A stretch of DNA of 64,000 bases, from the NCBI RefSeq assembly GCF_046630445.1, contig NC_092339.1, positions 58,062,001-58,126,000 of the forward strand, read 5' to 3'. A model generated the notes under the pieces. That model was not told where the DNA came from, did no database searches, and saw only the letters and a list, made by a program, of their open reading frames with translations. The DNA comes from Rutidosis leptorrhynchoides (Eukaryota; Streptophyta; Magnoliopsida; Asterales; Asteraceae). The translations under genes were made by a program, and so were the position numbers. Below, one piece after another: positions 12,450 to 23,406 of this stretch; position 1 is the stretch's first letter; every line of letters begins with the position of its first letter.

Positions 12450-12987
12450 GAATGTAATTAAGGATAATATTAAAAGAGAAACGAGATAGATTGTCATATT
12501 TTGCTACACTATACAGACTTGCTTTTTTAGTCAATGTTTGACGGTATTCGATGAGCCTTTCAATCAAAGAGGTGGGGGGGGGGGGGGGGGGGTGGGGTGG
12601 GGGGTTGGTTGTGAAGCTCCATCGTGATCATATTCGTGGATAAATTCGAGTAAGGTGTATGAGTTTTTGTCCGAAAGAAAATAGACTTGGCTTTTCAATT
12701 TTCATATGTTGAGTTTCTGAAATTTTAGTTAATTGTTTTTTGTTTTCTTATCTTGTCGAATATTTTATTTATATTATTAATGATTTAAAAGTAAATGTAA
12801 ATCCAAACAGCACTTTAGTTGCCATATTTATATACTTTAAATCACGCCATTCACGTTGCCAGTGCTACAAAATACGAATACCCAAAACTCTTTGCTTAAA
12901 TTATTATTTATTATATATATTAAAAATTACTCCATACATGACAAAAAATGTCTATATTATTTGGGAGTCATAATAATTAAAATGATC
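12450..12987. other. Intergenic DNA with a long G-run
   Basis: AT-rich sequence apart from an almost pure G tract at about 12,571-12,609, which could form a G-quadruplex on the + strand. The stretch just before 12,988 would hold the 3' UTR of the defensin-like gene on the - strand. No other gene is seen. Confidence 0.6.
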
Positions 12988-13374
12988 CTAACAAGGATAT
13001 TTGCATCTACAAATCTTTTGTGAAATGCATACACCATGAGCACCAATCCCTCTTCTAACTTGGCATTCTACATCACAATTGGGCTGAGAACAGTGTTCAA
13101 ACTCGGTAGTATCTTCACAAGCATCACCAATTATTATCTCTGTCCCTATAATATACACAAATCATATAACATTAATTAACAAATCATTATAACGGCATTT
13201 TTTTCATTGATCGTATTGATTAAAGATATAATAAATATATATATATATATATAATGATAGAATATTATATCGATAAATATAAACATTGAGCTACAAATTA
13301 ATTGAAAGTTGAAACTTACCGCAAATTGTTAGTATGAGCAAAAGAGTAACATATAGCTTGATGGAGGTCATCAT
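12988..13374 (-). CDS. Defensin-like secreted cysteine-rich peptide (DEFL)
   Basis: Two exons on the - strand: 13374-13320 and 13145-12988, joined in phase 1 across a GT-AG intron of 174 bp. The product has 70 residues. Residues 1-19 or so (MMTSIKLYVTLLLILTIC) form a hydrophobic signal peptide. The mature part has eight cysteines spaced C-x8-C-x4-C-x3-C-x11-C-x5-C-x1-C-x3-C, ending CRCKYPC. This is the cysteine-stabilised alpha-beta pattern of plant defensins and defensin-like peptides, with a C-x3-C followed by a C-x-C. The intron at the end of the signal peptide is the usual place for this family. The peptide would be exported and could act against microbes or in cell-cell signalling; the sequence does not say which. 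It is too short and too split to show as one long ORF. Confidence 0.85.
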
Positions 13375-13443
13375 TGTTACTTTAAGATTTTAGATTACGA
13401 AATTATGGATGAATTTGCCTGCTAAGTGGTTTAAGAATGGAGA

Positions 13444-13452
13444 ATTTATAGA
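13444..13452 (-). promoter_or_regulatory. TATA box of the defensin-like gene
   Basis: On the - strand the sequence reads CTCTATAAA about 70 bp upstream of the ATG at 13,374, a fitting place for a TATA box with a short 5' leader. Confidence 0.6.
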
Positions 13453-13659
13453 GAACAAAAAGTTATTTAAGCTTTTAAGACATTAAATGGCATTTAAATT
13501 ACAATTATAAAAATACCTATGGAGGTTGATTGTTATTTATACTTGTGAAGATACTACAAGATTGAAAAATTGGTCCACGAAAAACTTGTTGACATAGACG
13601 CTCAATGAAAAATTATTAAAGCGGGTCCTCGAGGTTGATTGTATCTGTCTTGTGTTACT

Positions 13660-13905
13660 TCGGTTGATTTCGTTTCTTGTATTTTCATCTATTATTCAGT
13701 TTTTTTTGTTTGGTTAATATGTTCGTAAAATTATTTGGGATGTTAGGAAGATTCGCTTATAGATAGTTTTTTGTTTAGTTGGTTGTTTTATAGGGGCGAG
13801 CCTTCCTATTTTCCCTTTGTCCTTTGTATTCCCTATTGACGGCGTTTTATTTTGAAAAACGTCTTTGTTTCTATATAAGTATTTGTTTTTTTCTAAAAAA
13901 ATAAA
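13660..13905 (+). mobile_element. LINE 3'-end fragment (tentative)
   Basis: The stretch is T/G-rich with phrases such as CCTTTGTCCTTTGTATTCCC and ends in TTTTTTTCTAAAAAAATAAA. It looks like the 3' UTR and poly(A) end of a plant L1-type LINE. No coding part and no target duplication were found, so this is a weak call. Confidence 0.4.
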
Positions 13906-14749
<844 letters not shown>

Positions 14750-15186
14750 TATGACGATCCGGGAATTTCCGACTAAATTTAAACTTAATCTTTATATGAT
14801 TTCGATACGATAAGAAAAGTTTGTATTGTTAAGTCTTAAAAAGTTTGAACTGTTTCATATATTCAATTGACCTTCGACCATTTCCGACGATTCACGAACA
14901 ATTAATTGCAAATAGATTTGTACATATTTAAATATATAAAAATATAAATATGCACACCTAATTTAAAATATGGGATTTTTTTTATCGTCATTAATTAACA
15001 ACGGAACAAGTTATATAAACACGGATATAATCGTCGGTAGAAACCAACAAAATGGTGACTGGATTTTCTTGTTACACGTTTTCTTTATAAATTTATATTA
15101 TTGTTATAATGAATATTATACTATATTTGTATCCATGCAAATTGATCACTAAAACGATTCTTGTTTGCTACTATTACATAAAATAG

Positions 15187-15192
<6 letters not shown>

Positions 15193-15275
<83 letters not shown>
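15193..15275. repeat. (TA)n microsatellite
   Basis: An uninterrupted TA tract inside the 5' part of the 14,750 element, at a position comparable to tracts in its relatives. Confidence 0.97.
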
Positions 15276-15278
<3 letters not shown>

Positions 15279-17396
15279 TCCACTACACTACTAAAGATTC
15301 GACAATATCAAAATTATTAACACATATACAAAGCATTTGCATGAAAAAGTTCCACTTTTGACTAATTCACATACATGTATTCTAAAACGTATTTTTCAAT
15401 TATGATTATATTATTTATATTTATATTATTATCTATATTTCTAGTGACCCGTGAATTGAATTAGGGATGTGTTTGTTACTGTGTTCCTTTCTTGTTGTGT
15501 CCTATATTTTTTTCTTTCCTTTCCGTCAATTAATCAATCTAGCTTATTTCAATTCACCACTAGCATATATAATATATACCATATGCATATACAAATGCAA
15601 AGATGTTTTATTTTTCTTTGCTAGTTGATACCCCACACCCAATTGATGATAGCTATTACCCGTTTCATTTCTCTATTACTATGTTACTACTTTATCACAT
15701 ATCAATATCAATACTATATATTTTGATACATACTTGTAACAACCAACTTATCAATTATCAATCACCACTTGCATTGTTATTTGTTTCTTTCCTTCCAGGA
15801 TCACACCTTTCTGTTTTCTGTCGAATCACACACCACTACTATATTCAAACATCAACTTCATCACCTATCACCTATCACATATAATTTACTACTACTCCTA
15901 CTCTTCTAATTCATATTCAAGAACCACCATTAGAACCCATCTCCATAGATAAATACTCATGGCCGACACCTTCCCCACCTTCTTCTCCATCCACAACCAT
16001 CACCATTAAAACATCATCGTTAGTTGCAAATGCTACTACAGCTGATTCTGCCACTATCTCTTTCTGTTTCTGTTCATGTTTCTAACGAGATGCTGCTGCT
16101 ATTCTTCTGTTTTAATCGAGCAAATATCAACCTCAATACGCCACCACATGCTACTACTTCTGTTCAAGCAAAGAAAGATGATGATTAAACGGGTCTGCTG
16201 CAACTCACCTTGTTTGTTGTCTACTGCTGTAACTTCTGTTTTATACGAGAATCACACCATTAGAGAACCACTTGTTCCATTACAAACCCACAGCCACTAT
16301 ACGTTTCTGTTTCTAATCGAGCAACAACAACAACCCTATATTCTTTTAAAACTGCTCGTGCCTACTGTCAACTTATGGCCACTACATTCGTGAGGTGGCT
16401 GCTGCAATTATGACCTGCTACAACAGCTAGTAAGCCACCAAGAACACCTAAGAGGTTCAACTACTGCTACGCTATATTTGTTATGTTTCCTGTTACAGTC
16501 GTTACCACCACTACAAACCATCATCAAACAAGAACTCAATTCGCATATATTTTTTCCTGGTTGATTGAACAACATAAAACTCAAAATACAATAAACATAA
16601 CACTCATATAAGTTCAAATTACAGATTCATAACATGAGTAATATACATGAAATTTTCTTTACACTAGATTGGATATATCTAAAAGTTTAGAGATAAAACC
16701 CATCACCTTATTTGTTTCTGTCCAAGAAAAACAGCCTCAATAGTTGCTAAATTGCTGCTGTATTCACTATCAATACTCACCACTACTTCACTACCTCCAT
16801 AAACCATTGAGCCATCTTACTACCTTCTGTTATACGTTCTATTTCCTGAACAAATCATCAAACAAAAACCATTTGCAATTGTTGGGACAGGCTGCCATCA
16901 ACAAACCAACTTCTACACATACTCGTTTTTGTTCCCATGATATTTCGATCAGACCCATACAAATTCGAATATATCGAACAAATTCATTAATTATCGATTA
17001 CCATCAAGTACCCAAATCAAAACCCTGCAAGAACACCCTTTATTACTACTCGTATTCAAATAAATTAAAAGTACAGAATATATATAATTGGATGAAGAAA
17101 TTAAGAGAACCAATTACTTACTTGATCAATTGATGAATCGATTACACGATTGATTTAAGAACCGATTACAATGGAGATTGATAATGATGAACTGCTATTC
17201 GTGTTGATTAATACTTGAACGATGATGATAAATCAATAACCTATTGAACATCGATGATTGTTGCTTGAATTATTAACCTGATGATGAATCGAAGATCCTC
17301 TGAATTGTGTTTTCTTCCCTGCGTGTTCTGCTGTTTCGATCTGTTTTGGGGAGAGAAACAAACCATGGGATTTATTTATTTATTAGGTACTCCGTA

Positions 17397-17406
17397 TTAT
17401 TATTAC

Positions 17407-17500
<94 letters not shown>
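17397..17500. repeat. (TTA)n microsatellite
   Basis: About 100 bp of TAT/TTA triplets, followed by ATT-rich DNA to about 18,000. It gives long runs of Tyr, Leu/Ile or Asn in the open frames across it, which are not genes. Confidence 0.97.
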
Positions 17501-17865
17501 TATTTCTATTATTGCTATGTGGATTATTATTATTGATATCAAGATTTTTATTATTATCATTAATATATTTTACATTATTATCATTTATATAAGTAATATA
17601 AGTATTATCATTATTATTATAATAATTATTATTATTAGTATTATTAGTATTATTCTTATTATTGATATTATTATTTTCATTATTGTTAAAAGTATTTTTA
17701 TTAAAATGAGTAAAAATTATCATTTAAAATTATCATCTTTATTAAAATTATCATTAATATTATAAGAATCATTTTTATTATTAAAATTATCATTATGATT
17801 AGAATTATCATTAAAGGTATTATTTTTTTTATTATCATTATTATTATTAATTTTTTCATTTTTTA

Positions 17866-17898
<33 letters not shown>

Positions 17899-18432
17899 AT
17901 TGTCAGTATTATTATTATTATTATTATTTTCAAATCTAAACATTATTATTATCATTATATTATTTTTATTATAATTATTATTTTTACAAACAAAAGTTAA
18001 TTATATACATATATATATCTATTACGTATATCATAAGTATACTAATAATAAATTTTTAATATATTAACAAATATAATTTTATTTATATCACTAATAACAA
18101 TATATAAACTTGTTCAATTACGGTTATATATTTTAATATATATACTTGATATAGGTTCGTGAATCCGAGCCCAACCATGCATTATTCAATATAGTCATAT
18201 GTATTTTTACTACAAAATACATTAAGTGAGTTCATTTGCTCCCTTTTACTCTTTACATTTTGGGACTGAGAATACATGCGCTGTTTTTACAACTGCTTTA
18301 TTAAATGCTTTTGAAATACATATTTGAACTGCGAATACATGAAATGTTTTTATAAATGTTTGACAAGATAGACACAAGCAAAACATTCCTCGAATGAATT
18401 ATTATGCAGACGAAGTTCTGCGGATTATTATT

Positions 18433-18556
18433 GAATTATGTGGACATGATAATTGCCACCATTGAATTATGTGGACATGATAATTGCCACCATTGAATTA
18501 TGTGGATATGATAATTACCACCATTGAATTATGTGGACACGATAATTGCCACCAAT
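18433..18556. repeat. 31-bp tandem repeat, four copies
   Basis: Four units beginning GAATTATGTGGACATGATAA start at 18,433, 18,464, 18,495 and 18,526. They differ from each other by only a few bases. The array lies in the 3' part of the 14,750 element and was not seen in its relatives here. Confidence 0.92.
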
Positions 18557-18983
18557 TGAAGTGAATGTTATATATCGAGAAAATGATTTTTATACACAGG
18601 TTATGTGTATGATATTTTGTACACGAGATATGTGTACGGTTACAAAGATTTGTTAAAATGATTTCGTACACGAGAAAGGTGTACTGTATTTAAAAGATAT
18701 CGCATGTACATTACAGGTGGGTATAGGATTCGGGCCTATTTGTACCATGCATGATTTATATCTTGTGGTATATCAAAATGATGAATTTTATTGTTTTATG
18801 ATAAACTTATGAACTCACCAACCTTTTGGTTGACATTTGAAAGCATGTCGATTCTCAGGTATGAAAGAAACATTCCGCTGTGCATTTGCTCATTTTAAAG
18901 ACATTATTTGGAGTCGATCATCGCAATGGAACCAGATGTTGGTGACTTCGTCCAGATGGATTAGGACGGGTCCTTTCAATATA

Positions 18984-19666
18984 TATGCTAGCATTTCATC
19001 TTATGATATTGATATTGATGGGTGAGTATTCAAAAGAACATGTTTAACCATCAACAGAAATTTGTAGTTTAAGTTTAGTTTAACTTAAATGAAAACAAGG
19101 AAACATGCATGCATGAATATTTCTTCTTTGAACATAACGTTTTATTCTTAAGTTTATAAAATATTAATAGTTATAGTTATCTAGATCACTTTTTTTTATT
19201 CAGATTGTACCAATATCTTAACTTAATATTAACTCTGTAGTATTAATTGTGAATTTGTTTTGAATTCCATTAATTGATAATACATGTCAATGGTTAATCA
19301 AAGATAAGTTGATGAATAAATGAGATACCATGTCAGTTATAACTTTAAAAACCATTCATTTTCCCTACATTGATGTCTCAAAAATCTCATTAATAGTTTG
19401 ATTATCTATAAATATCAATGCTTATAATTACACCAAACTATCATGCACAATCAAAATACTAAAACTTCAAAACACGAATCTAAAGAACCTTAGTTTAAGT
19501 AAGTATATTACAAGCACACCGACACAATGATGCTCATGTAAAAGTGACGATCTATAGCAAAATGTTGTACGTCTACAATGATTTTGTAAATTATATTGCG
19601 AGTTTATATAGCCATTATCTTACTATTGGTTTGTTAACTCTAACGTTTTGCTCAAATTTTTATAGG
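18984..19666. other. AT-rich intergenic DNA
   Basis: No gene, clear repeat or promoter is visible between the LTR-like element and the next repeat. Confidence 0.6.
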
Positions 19667-21480
19667 TGATATCAGGCAAAAAGTCACGTTTTTACCCCCT
19701 AAATTAAGCCCTAGAACAATAAAGATTAAAACTTTGTCGGCAAAATTATCGTTTTTTGGTTGATTTTGTAGATTAAGTAAGTACGAAGGCAATGCAAAAA
19801 GAATCAAGAGAATCGGAGCTAAAACGAAGATTCTAGAGCAAAAACGGTGAAAGACAAAAAATCAAGTTACGATCCAGTGAATCAAGGCTGACCAGCACCG
19901 AATACGGCCTGCCATATGGCCTACCATACGGCCTGCCATACGGCCTGCCAGTATGGGGTACGGCCTGCCAAACGGTCCAACAAACGGCCCCTTAATACGG
20001 CTTGCCATGCAAACGGCCTGCCAAATACGGCCTGCCAAATACGGCCTGCCAAACGGCCTGCCATACGGCCTGCCATACGGCCTGCCATACAGCTTGCCAG
20101 CGTTTGCAGGCAAAAATGAGGTCTATTTAAAGGGCCTTCTCCATCCATTCCAATACACACTCAATTTGCAATTCATTTTTATATTTTCAATCTTTTAGTT
20201 AGTTAATAGTAGTTAGCTTAGCTTTTATTTTCCGGAGGATATCCCAGCGAGTCCCTGCGATCTCAGGCAGATTTGTTCGGCCTTTTCAGGTTTTTATCCG
20301 AAATGCTTGTCTTTTGTATTAAACACGTATTCTTACTTTTTATGTTTAATAATGCGTTCCGATATTGCCATGATAGCTTAATTTATCTGTATGTTGCCAT
20401 GATAAAAGTTTGGGTTAGCGTAATTATGTTAATTTAGTACGATTACTGTTATAGTACTGAACTAGGAAGTCTGATAGATTTGTATGCTAGCATCTTAAGG
20501 ATTGACCAACCTAGGTTGTGATCAGGACTTGTCCTCCTATATGAAATTAGCTACTTTATAAGATTAAGACCCCTGGTTATACTGTATCTGAAGATTCTAT
20601 GAACTCGGTATGGCCGGAGTTCCCGAGAGGCATCTGATGCACTTTTAGGACACGGAACTTAGGAATTGAGACATGAATGACCTAGTATGCCTATTGACTG
20701 TTCCGAAGAGACCTCTTAGGAGCTGTTAAGATCTAGTAGTGCCTTTACTGTATGATCCAAGCCTATTGCATGTTCTTGTCTGATTGTTGCCTTAGGTCTT
20801 AGTCATATCAACTGTTTAGGTATTCATTAGGTTTCTATCTGCTTTACTATCAGTATATTAACTGTGATGCTGTATAATGTTTGAATTGTTGTGATCTCAT
20901 TAGTATGATGGAATGGTTGTTAGTTTTCATTTAAGGTTTTGCCAACTTAAACCGACGGACTCTTTCCGTTTGTGATCAGTGTTCAATCAACACGGCACGT
21001 TGTTATTCAATTACCTAAACTGATAACGAGGTTTAGGATTAGAGCTTAACGCACTAATAAATCTAGTACTCTACTGAGGATAACCTCCGAGGTATTGTTA
21101 CACTTCAGTTATACGACTAAGTGACATACTTCTCACTGCTCAAAGAGAACTCCGAGAGTTCAGAGATAAGTAGGTATGTGTAATTGGCTCATCCAACCAG
21201 ATCTATATCATTCCAAGCATAGTCTTAACATAAGCATAATTACCTTTCCCTAACCCAATACTGATATTTTGGTCAACATTTCCCTGATCTGCATAATTAT
21301 ATCTTTCAATGATGGATATAACACTGTGCTCTGTCCCCGCTCCAGCTTGTCTAGTTAATTCTTTTCAAGTCCAATCTCGACCTTAATGATAATGAACGGA
21401 CTAAGGCGTTTTCCTGCCCACATGTGGAGTCTTACCATCTCGTTTCTATTTAATCTCGTTTTCGTTTACCTAGATGTTGG
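19667..21480 (+). mobile_element. LTR-promoter-like non-coding repeat (ends uncertain)
   Basis: It starts TGATATCAGGCAAAAAGTCA, then holds a GC-rich direct-repeat cluster built on ACGGCCTGCC (19,895-20,100). About 30 bp later comes a TATA-like GTCTATTTAAAGGG and a leader-like C/T/A-rich stretch. This order (repeat cluster, TATA, leader) resembles an LTR. I found neither a matching right end nor a target duplication, so the right limit is approximate. Confidence 0.4.
19895..20100. repeat. ACGGCCTGCC direct-repeat cluster
   Basis: At least nine copies of ACGGCCTGCC or a one-base variant, separated by AT, AAAT or longer spacers, all in the same direction. The open frames across it are products of the repeat. 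Confidence 0.9.
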
Positions 21481-21519
21481 GTCATTTTGTAATCCAAACT
21501 TCTTGTAATTAATTTGTAA

Positions 21520-21521
21520 TT

Positions 21522-21620
<99 letters not shown>

Positions 21621-22002
21621 GACATCATATAATATAATTTAATATAAAAAATTTAATCTAAATAATATAGTATAATATAGTATAATTTGATACTCCAATA
21701 TGATATAAGAAAATATCATATAAAAAATACAATATAATTGAATGTTGTATAATAATATAATATACTATAATAGATTCTAATGTGGTATAGAATAATATAA
21801 TATAATATAATATAATATAATATAGTATAGTATAGTATAGTATAATATAATATAATATAATATAATGATATATTAAAATTGCATTTAAATGATCGATATG
21901 ATTGTATCAACATAATTAATACAGTAATAAATGAATTTTTACAATCGTAACCGATATGATTATATTAAAGAAAATTGTTGTGCATATTTCATGGTATATT
22001 AA
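21520..22002. repeat. (TA)n tract and TATAA-rich low-complexity DNA
   Basis: A (TA)n tract at about 21,523-21,616 is followed by degenerate (TATAA/TATAG)n to about 21,870. No gene is present. Confidence 0.9.
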
Positions 22003-22323
22003 AGTGCATTTGATAAATTAGAATGATTAAACGCTAAATTCACAATTTGAATGATTTAAAGGTTCTGATTCAATTTAATTATGAACTACAATAATTGTTT
22101 AATAATTATTCTGAATGAATCATATGCATGATGTTTAATAAACTTTTTAAATGAATAAATAAATAATAAAATTATTTAATAAATATTTCGAATATAATTT
22201 AAAAAGAATATTAAAGAAATTCGAGGTGTTGCATGGTTAAGAAAATATTCTAGTACTGAGTGATTCAACACATATTGAAGAATGGTTCATTGTCATCTAT
22301 CATTCGGCACTACCAAACGCACT
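22003..22323. mobile_element. hAT-like MITE (tentative)
   Basis: The left end AGTGCATTTGATAAATTAGA matches, in inverted orientation, the right end AGTGCGTTTGGTAGTGCCGA in about two thirds of positions. Similar AGTGCGTTTGGTA ends are common in plant hAT MITEs. No clear 8-bp target duplication was found, and related sequence continues a little beyond the right end. Confidence 0.35.
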
Positions 22324-22386
22324 GAATGTTAAACGTTTAAGCATTCAGAGTTGAATCATAAGATGTAAACAAATTCACCCTAAAGT

Positions 22387-23360
22387 TGTAAGACCCACAT
22401 TATTATTGTACAGCAGTGTAAATATGGTACATAGAGTGTGGGTATTATTGTATATTGAAACTGAGGTCAGAAACTGTCCAGACCTTCGTGTGCACCGTGC
22501 ACATCTAAGGGAGCGCGCTGCGCACTAGCCCTGTGCACAGTTTTCTGCTTTTTAATTAAAAGATAAATGAAGGGTATTGTGGTCTTTTCACATAAGGACG
22601 AGTTGGGGCTGTAAAGGCCAGTTGTGTGGTGGTTGAAAACACATTCAACACTACACCAACCTTATCTTCAACCCCAAATCAAATTCTAGAGAAAGAAGAG
22701 TGTTCTTGAGAGAGAAAGCTTGAATCAAGGAGGAAGAAGCTTGATCCGGGTTAAAGCTCAAGTATTAAAGTTGTTCATCTAGTATTTTGCTACGTTTTGG
22801 TTACGGTGGTATGTTCTAACCTTGATTTCCCTATTTTAATTTGTTAAGGGTTAGGGTTTGGGTTAGTGAAGAACATAAAACCCATATTTGGTGATTTTGG
22901 GTGTTCTTGGGTAAGATTGAGTCATGAGGACTCAAGAATTGCTAACCTAGGGTTTTGAAATGATAAATGAGTTTATGAGTCAAAATTGGTTAGTTAATTA
23001 CTAGCACACCTAGTTAATAAAATGAATGGGTATTATGTGGGCTAGTGGATTACCCGAAATGGGTGTGTTGACCTTAAATGGTCGGTTCTGATGTAAATGG
23101 GGCATTTAATGCATTTAAGTCATTAAATGCACATGAGTAAGTTGTTGGTGATTAGTCCAACTAGTGTGTGTGTTGATTGAGTACTTATTGTATTAGGTAC
23201 TCGGCTTTGAAGCATTCAGAAGTATAAAATCGTCACCAAATCGTTAAGATGAGTGGAATAATTATATATGTATGTATATGATTTATTTACACGTGGCGCA
23301 CTCTTCTGACATAAAAAAAAAATTCGCATATTCGGTTGGTTATTGGTTTGGGTTGTTACA
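22387..23360 (+). repeat. Chromovirus 5' LTR
   Basis: It starts TGTAAGACCC and ends TTGTTACA, directly followed by the primer-binding site. It aligns with both parts of the split 3' LTR. Confidence 0.88.
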
Positions 23361-23362
23361 AG

Positions 23363-23374
23363 TGGTATCAGAGC
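23363..23374 (+). other. Primer-binding site, initiator Met-tRNA
   Basis: TGGTATCAGAGC lies two bases after the 5' LTR. It is the classic complement of the plant initiator tRNA-Met 3' end used by many Copia and chromovirus elements. Confidence 0.9.
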
Positions 23375-23406
23375 ATGGTCTAAGGGATTTAGGCGACTTG
23401 AGATAG

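Larger units (their letters stand above)
14750..18978 (+). mobile_element. 4.2-kb non-coding LTR-like element
   Basis: It begins TATGACGATCCGGGAATTTC, a diverged form of TGTGACGACCCGGGAATTTC at 30,473, and ends GGACGGGTCCTTTCA. The flanking ATATA is compatible with a 5-bp target duplication, though the left flank is a (TA)n tract. Its order of parts matches the 30,473 element: GATTCACGAAC near the start, (TA)n, a CAC/ACC-rich stretch, (TTA)n at about 2.65 kb, GTTCGTGAATC, then a conserved 3' block with GATTCTCAGGT. No coding sequence for gag or pol is visible. Probably a very long solo LTR or a large non-coding LTR derivative. Confidence 0.72.

Noticed and set aside
17281-17765. Tyr-, Leu/Ile- and Asn-rich open frames
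   Set aside because: Translation of the (TTA)n tract and neighbouring ATT-rich DNA; the same happens at about 33,177-33,452.
19862-20198. Open frames of 67-83 codons on both strands
   Set aside because: Products of the ACGGCCTGCC repeat cluster, without a start context, family resemblance or splice partners.
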